Position numbers and translations under genes: made by a program
Notes under the pieces: model-generated
What the model saw: the letters and a program-made list of their open reading frames with translations, nothing else
Told to the model about the DNA's origin: nothing
The model's database searches: none
Shown: positions 1 through 8,413 of the stretch, in pieces
Layout: each line of letters begins with the position of its first letter
Position numbering within the stretch: position 1 is the stretch's first letter
NCBI GenBank assembly: GCA_023407575.1
Contig: JAEYLX010000049.1
Location: forward strand, 186,001 to 250,000
Direction: 5' to 3'
Origin: Bacillota bacterium
Lineage (GTDB): Bacteria; Bacillota; Clostridia; Lachnospirales; Lachnospiraceae
DNA length: 64,000 bases

Positions 1-1918
1 CACCAAACACTTTAACTCCAGCATTGTAAACAGGGATGTAGGTGGTCTTAACTACGCTGCCAGAGGTTACTCCGCTTAGATTTGCATATGAAAAATCATT
101 TGCATTGTTCCAGAAGGTGGTATTCATAGGTCCAGCGATACGGAATTGAATTTCCTTCTTATAATTGGATTGTCCACCTGGGTAAATCTTAGTTCCTGTA
201 AAATCTACGTTTACATAATAGATGTTATTCGCTTCATCCCAAGGTTGAATCTGGGATACCGTTGCACCTGAGTTGTAATTGGTGGTAACAGTAAAATTAG
301 CTGCTGTATAGCCTAAGCTAATTGCTTCTGAAATATCAATAAAATACTTAAAGGATAATTTATCACCCATTCTTGCCGGCCAACCGGATTGATTGTTCAT
401 AAGTGCTTTGATTTCAATAAAGTTAGAACCCGAGGCATTAATACCAGCTTCTACAAAGAACTCATCTCCAACCACTGCTTCTACTGCCGTAAAGTTGGCA
501 ATTGGTGTTCCACCATAGGTTCCATATACTTTTGCTAATGCTCCAACAAAGCCTGCATTGTAATCACAAGCTATCTCATTATTCACATAATTGGTAATAT
601 CGTCGGTATAACTGTCATTATTACCAGGTCCACCTACGAGAGCACCATAAATGGTATGTCTGTGAGTCGTTGGCACACTTAAGCTATCAGCCCAGGAACT
701 ATGTGCTGTTCTGTGATGTGGATGCTGTGGTGAATTCGTACCGTAACCAACCACAAAACTACGTCCTGTGCTTCCAAGGGCATAATCAACCTGTGACTTC
801 GTAAATGCTTTGTAAGTAGTAGCTTTTGTAGCACTACAGCCAGACCAGTCTGCATAAACACTTGCAAGGAATGCTGTAGTCGTGGCATATCTTAGAGAAC
901 CCCAGGAATCTAGCCATGCAAGTCCCTTAGGTGTATAAGTAATACGGCTGCCGTTATAACCGGTGGTCCAATAATCCAGATACATTTCCACAAAGGTCTT
1001 GTAAACTGCTTTACCAGTTATCTTTGCAAGTAACACACCCGCGCCATAATGAACATCATCCCAGCTCTGTGTCCATTTATAAGCGATATCTGTGGATTGT
1101 CCTTCTTTTCCCCAATTGGCCACATAGCCTTCAGCCTTTGTTAAATAGGTGGAATCATTGGTAGCAAGATATAACCAGGATCCTGCCCAGGATAACTCAT
1201 CATAAAAACCACCATATAAGCTATAATAGCCATTGGCTGCTGTATAACCGGTATCGCTCTTCACTGTATCAGAATATGCAAATAATTGCTTTGCATGAGT
1301 AAGACAGGTCTGAGCGTAGGTAGGGTTAGTAGGCGCAAATACAACCGCTGCTGCCGCAAGAGCTGCAGCTGCTTCTGCCGTTACAGCAGAACCAGGACTA
1401 GCCAAATCCACCTTATAGGAAGGACGTGCCATTTGCATTACTTCGGCAGGTCCCCACCAGGAATGATCCGCACTGCCGGAACCCACCTGATAGTAAAATA
1501 CATTAGCGGATGGATGGCATTTAATCAGATAATCCGTAGCCCATTTAATCTCTTCTAATAAATAGTTCAGCTGACCGCTGCTGGTAAGCGCTTCTCTGGT
1601 TTCATATACGCTCCAGGCTAACATCGATGCTGTATACGCCATTGGCAGATTAAATTTTACATGATCGCCAGCATCGTACCAGCCACCTGTTAAATCCAAC
1701 CCCACATCAGCTCCATCTGTCATGCCAGAGTCACCTCTCCAGTTATTTCTGATGTTTGTGGGAAGGTCACCTGACCTTTGAAACTCATAGAACAGAATTG
1801 CCTTTTGTAAAGCTTCCCCATAATTATAATTTGTATCTGCCTGTACCTTTGATGGTTGAAATTGAATTAATCCTACCATAAGACAAGCGACTATTAATAT
1901 ACTTAATATTTTACGCAT
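1..1918 (-). CDS. GH9 endoglucanase with CBM3c (C-terminus beyond window)
   Basis: Secreted cellulase that cleaves beta-1,4-glucan, probably processively. The ATG at 1918 follows a purine-rich ribosome site and opens a signal peptide of about 28 residues. The GH9 catalytic domain starts at residue ~32 and carries the family motif DAGDHVKFNLPMAYT, a later histidine motif HPHHRTAH (~residue 400), and NNEIACDYNAGF (~residue 443), which holds the catalytic glutamate. A CBM3c-type module follows (FWNNANDFSYANLSG near the window edge); this GH9-CBM3c layout is typical of processive endoglucanases. About 639 residues are visible and the frame is open at base 1, so further X2 or CBM3 modules may lie outside. 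It is the second gene after GH48 and probably co-transcribed with it. Family assignment is firm; processivity is inferred. Confidence 0.95.
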   Translation of the reverse strand, partial: MRKILSILIVACLMVGLIQFQPSKVQADTNYNYGEALQKAILFYEFQRSGDLPTNIRNNWRGDSGMTDGADVGLDLTGGWYDAGDHVKFNLPMAYTASMLAWSVYETREALTSSGQLNYLLEEIKWATDYLIKCHPSANVFYYQVGSGSADHSWWGPAEVMQMARPSYKVDLASPGSAVTAEAAAALAAAAVVFAPTNPTYAQTCLTHAKQLFAYSDTVKSDTGYTAANGYYSLYGGFYDELSWAGSWLYLATNDSTYLTKAEGYVANWGKEGQSTDIAYKWTQSWDDVHYGAGVLLAKITGKAVYKTFVEMYLDYWTTGYNGSRITYTPKGLAWLDSWGSLRYATTTAFLASVYADWSGCSATKATTYKAFTKSQVDYALGSTGRSFVVGYGTNSPQHPHHRTAHSSWADSLSVPTTHRHTIYGALVGGPGNNDSYTDDITNYVNNEIACDYNAGFVGALAKVYGTYGGTPIANFTAVEAVVGDEFFVEAGINASGSNFIEIKALMNNQSGWPARMGDKLSFKYFIDISEAISLGYTAANFTVTTNYNSGATVSQIQPWDEANNIYYVNVDFTGTKIYPGGQSNYKKEIQFRIAGPMNTTFWNNANDFSYANLSGVTSGSVVKTTYIPVYNAGVKVFG

Positions 1919-1943
1919 AGCTTACCTCCATCTTTTTTGTGAG

Positions 1944-1997
1944 AAAGAACTGCGAAGTTTTCAAAAAGTTTATTCATTTAGCACTTCGCAGTTCTTT
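1944..1997 (-). promoter_or_regulatory. 15-bp-stem hairpin between GH48 and GH9
   Basis: A perfect 15-bp inverted repeat (AAAGAACTGCGAAGT and its complement, 1944-1958 and 1983-1997) encloses a 24-nt loop and sits 31 bp after the GH48 stop and 25 bp before the GH9 start. There is no clean U-run directly after the stem on the minus strand, so it is more likely a partial terminator, an RNA-processing site or a 3'-end stabiliser of the GH48 message than a full stop. Confidence 0.7.
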
Positions 1998-2028
1998 AAT
2001 TATAATTTACAGATAACAATATAATCTT

Positions 2029-5000
2029 TTATGGTTCGATACCCCACTTTAGACTATTACTTAAGTAACCTGTAGCATTATTCCAATCCACATAATTGTT
2101 ACCTGAAGAATTGTAGGAATAATCGCCTGTTTGCGTATAATTTGTCCAGTCAGTTTTTGAAAATCTTGCCTGAACCTCAATTGACTGACCTGCTGCCAGT
2201 GTCCCGGCCCCGGAGGTAAATCCGATTTCAAGATAATAGTCCGCATTGGTTTTGACGGTTGCAAGTTTTACAAAAGTTCCTGTTATATTGCTGCTGCCCG
2301 CACTGGACCAGTCACACCAGAAATTCTGTGCCTTCTCACCATCCACTGTATAGTAATACCTAATCTTTACATCGGATAAGTTAATGCTGGTCGTACCGGT
2401 ATTATAAAGTTTGAATCTCGGTGCAATACCATTGGTTTGTGCCGAAGTATTTCCATTATACATTTGTACTTTAATATTACCTGCCACCACCGAGGTATCC
2501 ACTACTGTTAGGGCAAGTGTTGGATCAATTCCTGCACTAAGATCAAATACTACCGTATGTGCACCTGTTGCCAGCGTAGCCAGATAGCTCGCAGGGAAGG
2601 TAACCGTACTGCCAGAAACGGTGTAATTGGTGCCACTGGTAAGCGTCAGTCCATCCAACTTAATAGCCGATAAGGTATTTCCAGCCAAGGTAAGGCTGAT
2701 TACAACATTTGCTTGATTGGCAGTCTTCTTATCAAAAGTGGCAGTTGTTGGTGTAATAGAACCACTTGGAGTTGTATCGCTTATCGTGATTGCTAAAACC
2801 GGATCCACACCTTTATTGAAATCAAAGGTAAGATTAAGTACACCCACAGTTTTGGTAGCCAGGTAAGCCTTTAATAGAGTTACTGTACTACCACTTACGG
2901 TATAATCAGTCCCGTTTACCAAATAAGTGCTTCCATCTTTAATTCCAGTTAAGGTATTACCATTTAAAGTCATAGCCACAACAACATTAGCCTGATTCGC
3001 GGTTTTCTTATCAAAGGTAGCTGTGGTTGGTGCTATTGCAGAGTTATTAACTGGTGTTGAACCATCTCCAAATAAAATGGAATAGATACCATTGGCAAGT
3101 GCGATATCACATTGTGCCCAGAAACGATGATAATTAAATGTCGGAGCCTGACCGCTATTATAAGCAGAAAGAAGGCTTTGATAACTTGGGTCACTCTTAT
3201 ATTTGGAACGAATATCCAGGAATTTAACACCTGATTTAATTACATCACCATTTGGCATTGTTCCTATCCAATTGGTAGGAACATATACTTCTTGTTCAAA
3301 GAAACGTGTATAGTCTGCACGTGATTCTGGTGCAGAAAGTCCTTTATCATCACGATATAAAGTCCACATACGATCCAGTAATTCCTTTGCAAGAACTCTG
3401 GAAGCATCATCACCGGATGCCTTGCTATAATATAACAATGCATTGGCAAGAGAACCTGTAACACCCAGGTCCGTTCCGCTATTTACTACCGTTACATGAA
3501 GATTATTATTACCTGTGTAAGTACCAGTCCAGGTATCCGGCTGTCCTGACCAATCAATGGTACTTGGTACCGTGAAGGTTCCGTTACTATTAAGGACAAC
3601 AACTGATTTTACCCAAGATACCCATTTATCCAGCAATTGTTTTGCTCTTACATCATTGGTCTTATAATAGTATTCTGCTACACGCTGCATGGACCATGCC
3701 TGGAAGCCAAACCAGGTATTGCTGCCTGGGTCTGCATAAACAGGATTTGCTTCATAGCCCATTCCGTAGAAAGTGGAAGTACCTGCCGGCCAAGTTTCAT
3801 ACCTTCCATTGTAGGAGTTACTTGCTCCACCAGCGATTGCCCCTTCTGATGATTGAAGCCACTGATAGAATTCCAGCTGTCTGTTTAAGCTGGTAGCCCA
3901 GTCCGTTGCACCATTCTGTGATAGAGGTTCAAACTCGGGATCGGTGGATAAAATCCAGGCTGCCATAGGATTTTGATATCCAAAATGATTATGGCTGCTA
4001 CCAATCTTCCAGGCCCAATTAGAGCTAATGCCACCGCCCCAAGCATAGTACCAGGACATTAGATAGTGTGCGGAATTGTATCCGGTTCCTGCTGTACTTG
4101 GCGAACCAATTTTTCTAAAATACTTATCAAACATTGCGTATCTTAAATAGTCCCCCATCTTAGACGCTTTAGCATTATAGGTGCTAAGATCAATGCCAAG
4201 TTCATCTGCCCACTCATTTGCCCAGTAGGAAGCCTGTACGGCACGTGCATCTGCATCAGGTGCATTGGTATACTTAAATTGTGTAGCATAGCTACTATCA
4301 CCTACAAAAAGATCCAGATAACCATTCGTACCTCCAAAAGTCTTAGCATCCCAGCAAGGTTGAGGAATGGTTTCCCAGGTAGATTCCTGTTTACCTCTTT
4401 GGAACGTATTGATGTAAGAAGGCTTTGAAGTTCCATCTGCTCTTCTTCCAAACCCATACCAGTTATCTACGTCCAACAGCCAGTGCATTCCATAAATCAT
4501 AGAATTACCATAAGTGGATACTAAGTCACTATGTATTGGGTCATTACCAACAGCAGCACTGCTATTTAGCTGTGCAGGGTACATACTAGGTAATTCTCCT
4601 TCCGGTGCATAAGTTGCCGGCTTACTTGCATTGTATTGTGCCATGCTGGTATTAGGCTGATCTTGTGCGGTTGGAATAATATAAGTTTCGGTTGCATTCC
4701 AGGCAGTTTGAAAGCTTGAAAAATCACCGGTAAACTTACCATACATTGCTTCCAGCCACATATAGTAACTGAAGGCTTCACTTGTAGTTACATGACCATA
4801 GTCTGGAGCTTCTACAATCATGGTCTCAATGGAATGGTAAGGTATCCCTTGCGGGCTAAAATAACCATTACTGGAATCATGAATTTCTCCCCAAAGCTCC
4901 ATGAAACGATTTTGATAGGCATCAGTCGTAGCTGCTGATGCCGCCTTTGGCAAATCAGTAGCTTTCGGAAACATGAATGATGTCAGGGTCGTCGAAAATA

Positions 5001-5076
5001 ATGCAAGTATCATCATTGATGTAATTAAATTCTTTGTCCATCTTTTAAATGTGAATTTTACTGCTCGTTTCATCAT
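2029..5076 (-). CDS. GH48 reducing-end exocellulase with two X2 modules and CBM3
   Basis: Secreted processive cellobiohydrolase acting from reducing ends of cellulose, the classic partner of GH9 enzymes. 1015 residues: signal peptide (1 to ~48, ending AASAA), GH48 catalytic domain (~50-675) with the strongly conserved start ELWGEIHDSSNGYFSPQGIP and the TSEAFSYY motif that carries the catalytic acid in this family, two X2 Ig-like modules (~680-770 and ~773-860, each starting with TTATFDKKTANQANVV), then a CBM3 cellulose-binding domain (~862-1015, ending YLSNSLKWGIEP). No dockerin is present, so the enzyme is free rather than cellulosomal. Ribosome site AGGAGGG lies just upstream of tandem ATG codons. 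It is first of a GH48-GH9 pair, with a 110-bp gap holding a hairpin. The two X2 modules are near-duplicates at protein level. Confidence 0.97.
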   Translation of the reverse strand: MMKRAVKFTFKRWTKNLITSMMILALFSTTLTSFMFPKATDLPKAASAATTDAYQNRFMELWGEIHDSSNGYFSPQGIPYHSIETMIVEAPDYGHVTTSEAFSYYMWLEAMYGKFTGDFSSFQTAWNATETYIIPTAQDQPNTSMAQYNASKPATYAPEGELPSMYPAQLNSSAAVGNDPIHSDLVSTYGNSMIYGMHWLLDVDNWYGFGRRADGTSKPSYINTFQRGKQESTWETIPQPCWDAKTFGGTNGYLDLFVGDSSYATQFKYTNAPDADARAVQASYWANEWADELGIDLSTYNAKASKMGDYLRYAMFDKYFRKIGSPSTAGTGYNSAHYLMSWYYAWGGGISSNWAWKIGSSHNHFGYQNPMAAWILSTDPEFEPLSQNGATDWATSLNRQLEFYQWLQSSEGAIAGGASNSYNGRYETWPAGTSTFYGMGYEANPVYADPGSNTWFGFQAWSMQRVAEYYYKTNDVRAKQLLDKWVSWVKSVVVLNSNGTFTVPSTIDWSGQPDTWTGTYTGNNNLHVTVVNSGTDLGVTGSLANALLYYSKASGDDASRVLAKELLDRMWTLYRDDKGLSAPESRADYTRFFEQEVYVPTNWIGTMPNGDVIKSGVKFLDIRSKYKSDPSYQSLLSAYNSGQAPTFNYHRFWAQCDIALANGIYSILFGDGSTPVNNSAIAPTTATFDKKTANQANVVVAMTLNGNTLTGIKDGSTYLVNGTDYTVSGSTVTLLKAYLATKTVGVLNLTFDFNKGVDPVLAITISDTTPSGSITPTTATFDKKTANQANVVISLTLAGNTLSAIKLDGLTLTSGTNYTVSGSTVTFPASYLATLATGAHTVVFDLSAGIDPTLALTVVDTSVVAGNIKVQMYNGNTSAQTNGIAPRFKLYNTGTTSINLSDVKIRYYYTVDGEKAQNFWCDWSSAGSSNITGTFVKLATVKTNADYYLEIGFTSGAGTLAAGQSIEVQARFSKTDWTNYTQTGDYSYNSSGNNYVDWNNATGYLSNSLKWGIEP

Positions 5077-5302
5077 AAACCCTCCTTATTAATATATTAG
5101 TAACTAATCCTTTCCTACTAAGAAATTTTACATTTTCAAAATTATCCTAGCAGTGTCATCTACTTCTATCTAACAATTACTTGCGTCATTCTCTATCCTT
5201 AGCTGATAAACCCCAAACCCTCAACCCCTTTCCTTCAAAATTTCAGTAAGTATGATAATGTTTCGCAGCAACTGAAAGCAGCATAATTAACTAATTTGAC
5301 CA
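5077..5302 (-). promoter_or_regulatory. GH48 upstream region
   Basis: This stretch should carry the cellulase promoter because a terminator closes the operon upstream. I see a purine-rich tract and a strong ribosome site (TAAGGAGGG, ~5078-5088) but no convincing housekeeping -35/-10 pair. That leaves room for an alternative sigma factor, possibly the ECF sigma encoded next door. This is inference; no start site can be placed. Confidence 0.35.
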
Positions 5303-5358
5303 TAAAAAATGTCCTCCAAATATCGTTTTCATTAAATATAACGAAATTTTGGGGGACA
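5303..5358 (-). terminator. Terminator after the ECF sigma operon
   Basis: Inverted repeat of about 19 bp with small mismatches (arms 5309-5327 and 5340-5358), followed on the minus strand by a run of six U. It separates the sigma-factor operon from the GH48-GH9 transcription unit. Confidence 0.8.
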
Positions 5359-5411
5359 TGTGACACCATTTTATTTAATTTGTATATTTCTTCCTATTGT
5401 ATATCTAAACT

Positions 5412-5666
5412 CTATTTTTTATCTACAAGCTGAGTATTCCAAAGGATAAAGGAACAAACAACAAATAAAGATAGTATTAATAGCTGTTGCCACTGTAAGG
5501 AGATTGGAAACGGCTTTGAGTTTTGTATTTTTAATAATTCTTTTTTTCTTTTACGATATCTTCTGGAAAAATGATGTCTGGGGAAACGATTAGAATCTAA
5601 TTCAAAAGACAATTTCTCTTCTAGGTCACCTGCAGCTGTCCGTAAGGCATCTTTTAAGGTATTCAT
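5412..5666 (-). CDS. Short single-span membrane protein, possible mini anti-sigma factor
   Basis: 84 residues with a basic middle (HHFSRRYRKRKKELLK) and one C-terminal membrane segment (~58-76, LLILSLFVVCSFILW) followed by only about nine residues. It starts 3 bp after the ECF sigma stop, so the two are almost certainly co-transcribed. The N-terminal pattern (LKDALRTAAGDLEEKL, then a basic stretch before the membrane span) resembles the cytoplasmic anchor of clostridial anti-sigma proteins encoded after ECF sigma genes. If it is one, the extracellular sensor is missing. No frameshifted continuation is evident before the terminator. Function is not proven by sequence. Confidence 0.6.
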   Translation of the reverse strand: MNTLKDALRTAAGDLEEKLSFELDSNRFPRHHFSRRYRKRKKELLKIQNSKPFPISLQWQQLLILSLFVVCSFILWNTQLVDKK

Positions 5667-5669
5667 TCT

Positions 5670-6227
5670 TTAATTCTCTTTCTTTTCCATTAATTTTTTT
5701 ATTGCTTTTCTTGCCCGACAGATATGCTGACGTACAAGATCCTCTGTTATATTCATCAAATGACTAATTTCTCTGTTTGATAAATCATAAACGTACTTTA
5801 AAAGTATTATTTCCTGGTACTCCTTCTTTAAACCTTTTAAGCTAGCTAACAGCTCGTGATAGTCCTCATCTGCAATAATTTGATCAAGAATCAACTCCTC
5901 GTTGCCAGTGACCTCATCCACTTCTTCTAGTTCAATCTCCTGCTGGAATTGCTTTTTTCGTTTTCGGTAAACATCAATGGCAGTATTCTTAACTATAATA
6001 ACGATTAAAGCCTTGGTTTTGTGACATTCAATATCAGAAATTTCTGGCAGGTATTTCATTATTTTAATAATAGTTTCATTCACAACATCCTCCGCCAGAT
6101 ACTTGTCATGCAGAATACTATATGCAATATTATACATTGCTCTTTCATAATATTGATATAGCCTGTCCAGCTTTCCCCCATCTCCTTCCTTATTAAATTT
6201 AGGCATAAAGTTAAACAATAGTTTCAT
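5670..6227 (-). CDS. ECF-type RNA polymerase sigma factor
   Basis: 185 residues with sigma region 2 (~22-92; YERAMYNIAYSILHDKYLAEDVVNETIIKI) and region 4 (~125-180; LKKEYQEIILLKYVYDLSNREISHLMNI with an RQHICRARKAI recognition helix). It redirects RNA polymerase to a dedicated promoter set. It heads an operon with a short membrane protein and lies directly upstream of the GH48-GH9 cellulases, which makes cellulase control a reasonable hypothesis. The ribosome signal is odd: a G-tract abuts the ATG at 6227 with almost no spacing, so a start at the TTG four codons in is also possible. An extended -10 promoter lies at 6273-6300. Confidence 0.88.
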   Translation of the reverse strand: MKLLFNFMPKFNKEGDGGKLDRLYQYYERAMYNIAYSILHDKYLAEDVVNETIIKIMKYLPEISDIECHKTKALIVIIVKNTAIDVYRKRKKQFQQEIELEEVDEVTGNEELILDQIIADEDYHELLASLKGLKKEYQEIILLKYVYDLSNREISHLMNITEDLVRQHICRARKAIKKLMEKKEN

Positions 6228-6272
6228 CCCCCATCTTATTAATTGTTAATAGTAACCCCTCTATTAATAAGA

Positions 6273-6300
6273 ATTATAGCATATTTGTCATTATTTTACA
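6273..6300 (-). promoter_or_regulatory. Extended -10 promoter for the ECF sigma gene
   Basis: On the minus strand TGTAAA, 16 bp, then TGCTATAAT: a perfect -10 hexamer with an extended TG motif and a weak -35. It lies about 45 bp upstream of the sigma start. This implies housekeeping expression of the sigma factor. Confidence 0.6.
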
Positions 6301-6421
6301 CTTAAATTTAAATATTTAGCAATTATTTACTATATTTGTTTATTTTATTGAACTAAATAAACAAATTAATCTTAAGAACCAAGCTCGGAAACATGCGTTT
6401 TCCTCTCTGTTTGACCCTCGC

Positions 6422-6492
6422 CCAAGCAGGATATGAATAAATTCCCCTTCGAAAGTAAGCTTTCATGGCTAATTTATTCATATCCTGCTTGG
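6422..6492. repeat. Perfect 22-bp inverted repeat (71-bp foldback)
   Basis: Arms 6422-6443 and 6471-6492 are exact reverse complements over 22 bp (starting CCAAGCAGGATATG), with a 27-nt centre that itself contains a small GAAAG/CTTTC hairpin. It occupies the 322-bp gap between the kinase-like gene and the sigma gene. No U-run flanks either side, so it is not a standard terminator. It could be a foldback element (MITE-like), a bidirectional transcription block or an mRNA stabiliser. The rest of this gap holds only the sigma promoter. Confidence 0.75.
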
Positions 6493-6549
6493 TACTGAAC
6501 AGTTATTTCAATTGTTGATTTAGTTGTTATTGTAGATTCTATTTTAACA

Positions 6550-7737
6550 TTAACCAATATTTATTGCTTCGCATATATAATTTTCATTTAACTTAACAAA
6601 GGCAAATAAATCGGCAGCATCTTTTGCTGATATTTCATCACCTATACCAAGAAAATACGCAACAAACAGCAACTCAATATTTTTCATAACGGTAATAACT
6701 GCCTTAAGCTCTTGGGTGCTTAACTTCGCTATAGAATGATATCCACTCACTACCTGACGGACGATATTGTACCACTCCTTCTCCTTCATTTGAAATTTTG
6801 CATTTCCCGAATACAAACCTAGCAGAAAATAGCATAGATCAAAAATGCGTATATTTCGCTGACTTAAGTCAAAGTCAATATATCCAGAAAAAACACCCTT
6901 ATCAAATAAGAAATTCCCTAAATTTACATCTCTATGGATTAACTGCTTTGGTAATTCCTCGTATACATCCGCCAATTCATTTACCGCTTCCTTTATTTCT
7001 TCCTGTGTCAAATAATCAGGACTGAATTTTAGTAAATCTCTGCTAACCCAACCCCTCATTTCTTCTATCATACTATTGTTCCAATAACTAATCTTACTTT
7101 CGCACTTCAGGAAAGCAAAGTGTAAATTTGCTAATATCCTTCCGAATTCGTAAAACCAATCACTCTCAAAGCCAATTAAATTAACAATATTGCTACCCAT
7201 CAATTTCGTAGTAAGAACATACTGTTTATCCCCTGACTCCAAATAATCTCTACCATCCGGTAACGTTATAATACCAGGAACCGGAATTCCCTCCTCTTTT
7301 AGAGTTCTCATCATCACAATATTTCTTTGTAAAGCATTTGAATCATGATATACCTTTAATATATAGGCATCATTGATGTTCCAGGTAGAGTGATAGACTT
7401 GTATTGGGCTGCATTCTATTCCCCATTCCTTTATTAATTCACTTATCATAATTGCCAACGGTTCTCCTTTTCTTTTTTGTTCCAGAATAATTCTTCTTAC
7501 ACTTTGCTCTGATAGATGAAAACATTCTGATATCGCTAAAACGTCTCCCCTTTGCAAATACTCATCATAGATGCGTTGATTTCGAAGAACCATTTCAGAC
7601 TTATAATTGGTCATTTCACCCCATTTGTTTTTCGTGGTATCACTTTTTGGGATATAGAGGTAACTTCCTTCTATATATTTTCTAATTTCATTTAGTAATT
7701 TCTTTGGTAGAACTTTTTGTCCATTCACATATTTCAT
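6550..7737 (-). CDS. HTH domain fused to aminoglycoside-phosphotransferase-like kinase
   Basis: 395 residues in two parts. Residues ~1-90 match the small CD3324/Mor-type DNA-binding family (MKYVNGQKVLPKKLLNEIRKYI, then an HTH at ~63-84, RGDVLAISECFHLSEQSVRR). Residues ~110-395 are an APH/choline-kinase fold with the catalytic HRDVNLGNF (~267-275) and the metal-binding IDFD (~287). Both kinase motifs are intact, so ATP-dependent phosphorylation of a small molecule is likely; the substrate is unknown. The fusion suggests a regulator that senses or modifies its ligand. Strong ribosome site AAGGAGGAGG upstream of ATG 7737. It stands alone, with the foldback repeat downstream. Confidence 0.8.
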   Translation of the reverse strand: MKYVNGQKVLPKKLLNEIRKYIEGSYLYIPKSDTTKNKWGEMTNYKSEMVLRNQRIYDEYLQRGDVLAISECFHLSEQSVRRIILEQKRKGEPLAIMISELIKEWGIECSPIQVYHSTWNINDAYILKVYHDSNALQRNIVMMRTLKEEGIPVPGIITLPDGRDYLESGDKQYVLTTKLMGSNIVNLIGFESDWFYEFGRILANLHFAFLKCESKISYWNNSMIEEMRGWVSRDLLKFSPDYLTQEEIKEAVNELADVYEELPKQLIHRDVNLGNFLFDKGVFSGYIDFDLSQRNIRIFDLCYFLLGLYSGNAKFQMKEKEWYNIVRQVVSGYHSIAKLSTQELKAVITVMKNIELLFVAYFLGIGDEISAKDAADLFAFVKLNENYICEAINIG

Positions 7738-7852
7738 CTTTACCTCCTCCTTTCATGGGAATTGTATCATATTGGTAATTGCTTTACTTACTCATTCTCA
7801 TTTCTGTAAAAAGTTTGAGCAACTGGTTTATATTAATAAAACCAAGCACTAG

Positions 7853-7893
7853 AAAAGGACATTCCCAGTGAAAATAACTCACTGAAAATGTCC
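7853..7893 (-). terminator. Terminator after the PH-domain gene
   Basis: Stem formed by GGACATT..CAGTGA and its complement around a short AT loop, followed on the minus strand by UUUU. It ends the small PH-domain transcript. Confidence 0.7.
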
Positions 7894-7938
7894 TAAATTC
7901 AACTCCATTTTTCCTTGCTTGTGCTTAGTTGTTATGAA

Positions 7939-8313
7939 CTAGTTTACATGCTTCGATAATTCTGCTTGTACTGCGTATATATTAGCTGACTTATTAAATT
8001 GTTTTTCAATTGGTCCTGAAACCCCTGATATCCATATTTTCAGTTCTGCATCCAAATCAAAATGTCCTGATGTCTCTATACTATATTGCGTTATTTTGCT
8101 GTAGGGTATGGATCTATACTCTATCTTTTTTCCAGTGATTCCTTGTACATCAATTAAAATCAATCTTCTGTTTGTAAAGATAAACATGTCTCTTACCAAC
8201 TTGTATGCACGATCAATCTTTTCATTTTCAGCTAATAAATTTCCATATTCCTTCTGCGCATCCTCTACACTATATTCTGATGCATTCCCTAACAATCCAC
8301 TTAATAAACCCAT
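7939..8313 (-). CDS. Bacterial PH-domain protein
   Basis: 124 residues when begun at ATG 8313, which has a strong site (GGAGGTAAAGGG) just upstream; an in-frame start 19 codons earlier would place that site inside the gene and is rejected. The sequence from DRAYKLVRDMFIFTNRRLILIDVQG to the end matches the bacterial pleckstrin-homology fold (bPH): the TNRRLILID strand and the YRSIPYSKITQYSIE segment are characteristic. Members are cytosolic, form ring oligomers, and mostly lack an assigned function. No signal peptide or membrane span. Monocistronic. Confidence 0.8.
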   Translation of the reverse strand: MGLLSGLLGNASEYSVEDAQKEYGNLLAENEKIDRAYKLVRDMFIFTNRRLILIDVQGITGKKIEYRSIPYSKITQYSIETSGHFDLDAELKIWISGVSGPIEKQFNKSANIYAVQAELSKHVN

Positions 8314-8413
8314 TCCCTTTACCTCCAACTTTTGTAATATTACGTATAATATTATACCGATATATACCATATTGTCAAAGATAAACGAAAGGCATTAGCA
8401 GCCTTCTAATTTG

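Noticed and set aside
5412..5666. Frameshifted full-length anti-sigma gene
   Set aside because: I looked for a continuing sensor domain in other frames down to the terminator at 5358; there is too little room and no such sequence, so it is a genuinely short gene or an old deletion.
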